Source: Paracoccaceae bacterium (lineage in GTDB: Bacteria > Pseudomonadota > Alphaproteobacteria > Rhodobacterales > Rhodobacteraceae). Taken from it: a DNA stretch of 24,547 bases. Shown piece after piece: positions 23,755-24,547 of the stretch (positions are counted from its first letter, which is position 1; every line of letters starts with the position of its first letter). The notes under the pieces were generated by a model. The model searched no databases. It was not told where the DNA came from and worked only from the letters and a program-made list of their open reading frames with translations. A program made the position numbers and the translations under genes. The stretch lies in contig DOIS01000223.1 of the NCBI GenBank assembly GCA_003511785.1, positions 1 through 24,547 on the forward strand, written 5' to 3'.

Positions 23755-24041
23755 CGCTGATGCTGGGCTGGAGCTCTATCATGATCGGGGTCTTCTGGCG
23801 CCTGGTGTCGATGATCCGGCGGGTGGAGGATGAGATGGACAACATTTCGAAGGAGATGCACACCAGGATCGACCGGGTGCGCGAGGGCACGGTGCGGAAA
23901 TCCGATCTCGATATGCATCTGACCAGGCTATCGAGCGACATGCGCGAGATGCGGCGGGAGCACCGCGAGGCGACCAAGGACACGAACGTTAGGCTCGATG
24001 CGCTCCTCGCGGCCATAGCAAACGTCAAGGGTCAGCCCTGA
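23715..24041 (+). CDS. Holin-like membrane protein with coiled coil
   Basis: The 108-residue product starts [20 protein letters not shown] and has one clear N-terminal membrane span (about residues 8-29), then a long charged heptad-like helix ([35 protein letters not shown]). One span plus a coiled coil recalls BhlA/UviB-type small holins and DUF2730-like phage proteins. Its place at the end of the lysis cassette makes it the best holin candidate among the + strand genes, though a further spanin-like role is possible. ATG 23715 is chosen over GTG 23700 because GGGG lies upstream of the former. It overlaps the outer spanin by 40 bases and ends 17 bases inside the convergent minus-strand gene. 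Confidence 0.65.
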
Positions 24042-24261
24042 CGCATCCGCCTTCCATGCGGGAGATCTCTGCCGCCGATGGAACTATCTTCATGGACGCA
24101 TCGTTGTATCCGTAGGCATGCCCGGCTTCGTGGACATAGTCCGGCCAGCTCGAGCTATATCCCTTAGGGCCGGAGCCGGGCGGGGCGGGAATGCGGCGCA
24201 GGGTGCGGGCCGCCTCCTCGAAGCGATCCTCGATCTCGCGCAGCGTCATATGTTTGGTCAT
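24025..24261 (-). CDS. DUF6362-like small protein
   Basis: Encoded on the minus strand, the 78-residue product has a helix [20 protein letters not shown] followed by [20 protein letters not shown] and a final helix ([12 protein letters not shown]). This order (leucine/arginine helix, GY-SSWP motif, AAxI-RM helix) matches the DUF6362 family as I remember it: small proteins in alphaproteobacterial prophages thought to bind DNA. The function is unknown. GGGGG lies seven bases before the start at 24261; an internal ATG at 24249 is an alternative. It follows the GcrA-like gene by 21 bases, so the two likely form one leftward unit. It runs tail-to-tail into the lysis cassette with a 17-base overlap. 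Confidence 0.62.
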
Positions 24262-24282
24262 CCCGTTGCCCCCGTTGCTTTT

Positions 24283-24547
24283 TCATTTCGAGGCCTCTCT
24301 CTTCATCCGTTCCGCCAATTCCTGTTCGTAGAACTGGGCGATGGTGATCGTTTTCTTCCACCCACCTGAATTGCCCGTGCCGCGCTCCCGCTGGCGCGCG
24401 GGCAGCCCGAGACGGATGCGTCTGGCGCCTATCGCCCCCGGGCCGGAATATCCGAACGCAGCCGCCATTTCCTTCGTATTTACGCCGGCCAACCACATTC
24501 TTGTGAACGTCTCGTCATCGACATACTTGCGCCGGTTTTTCGCCCGG
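24283..24547 (-). CDS. GcrA-like helix-turn-helix protein (5' end beyond the window)
   Basis: The minus-strand frame is open to the window edge, so the start lies outside. The visible part reads RKNRRKYVDDETFTRMWLAG, then VNTKEMAAAFGYSGPGAIGA, RRIRLGLPARQRERG and a helical tail (TITIAQFYEQELAERMKREA). The two-helix core with MAAAFGYSGPGAIGARRIRLGL resembles the N-terminal DNA-binding part of GcrA-type regulators (tryptophan-containing helix, then A-IG-RRxRLGL). An internal ATG at 24498 would cut the first helix, so a start further right is more likely. The protein may control phage transcription. Without the complete sequence the family call is tentative. Confidence 0.62.
   Translation of the reverse strand, partial: RAKNRRKYVDDETFTRMWLAGVNTKEMAAAFGYSGPGAIGARRIRLGLPARQRERGTGNSGGWKKTITIAQFYEQELAERMKREASK

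Noticed and set aside
24262..24282. Minus-strand frame beginning [10 protein letters not shown] at the end of the GcrA-like gene
   Set aside because: It continues as a Pro/Arg/Gly-rich shadow of the DUF6362-like gene; the latter has the better start and a recognisable pattern.

Overview
The window is a nearly gap-free block of structural and lysis genes from a short-tailed (podovirus-like) bacteriophage or prophage. High G+C, codon use that strongly favours G/C at third positions, and the look of several accessory proteins (a DUF6362-like protein, a GcrA-like helix-turn-helix protein, an alphaproteobacterial-type tailspike tip) suggest an alphaproteobacterial host, perhaps Rhodobacterales. 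The host assignment is inference. There is no integrase, replication gene, tRNA or CRISPR array here, so lifestyle cannot be judged.

Layout, left to right on the + strand: the tail end of an unknown gene and a 33-residue membrane peptide (1-197); terminase large subunit (191-1828); an accessory block with a VRR-NUC nuclease, an unknown protein and a GNAT-like protein (1850-3254) ending in a recombination scar (3286-3354); a small pre-portal protein, the portal, a Bbp19-like protein, a small helical protein and a scaffold-like protein (3354-6865). A terminator and a promoter follow (6909-6979), then the major capsid protein and a small decoration-like protein closed by a second strong terminator (7088-8275). 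Next come tail tubular proteins A and B (8290-11495), four internal/ejection proteins including a lytic transglycosylase and a ParB-like fold protein (11506-19991), a beta-helical tailspike (19995-22388), and a lysis cassette of membrane-anchored amidase, inner spanin, overlapping outer spanin and a holin-like coiled-coil protein (22504-24041). The last 500 bases hold two convergent minus-strand genes that look regulatory.

The genes form one morphogenesis programme. Terminase packages DNA through the portal into a shell built on the scaffold. The T7-type tubular proteins make the stubby tail. The internal proteins are expected to leave with the DNA and extend a channel through the envelope. 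The tailspike binds or trims surface polysaccharide, and the cassette at the right end opens the cell. Most neighbours are joined by ATGA, TGATG or GTGA overlaps, implying translational coupling. The capsid pair is the exception: it has its own promoter and terminators.

Most notable: a diverged second copy of the 3' end of the GNAT-like gene directly behind the intact one, together with an implausibly long run-on of the gene in front, which marks a gene-replacement scar; an isolated capsid transcription unit; a discoidin-like domain inside tail tubular protein B; a ParB-like domain inside an ejection protein; an endolysin with a C-terminal membrane anchor; and low-G+C patches in the ejection-protein N-terminus and the tailspike that point to module exchange.
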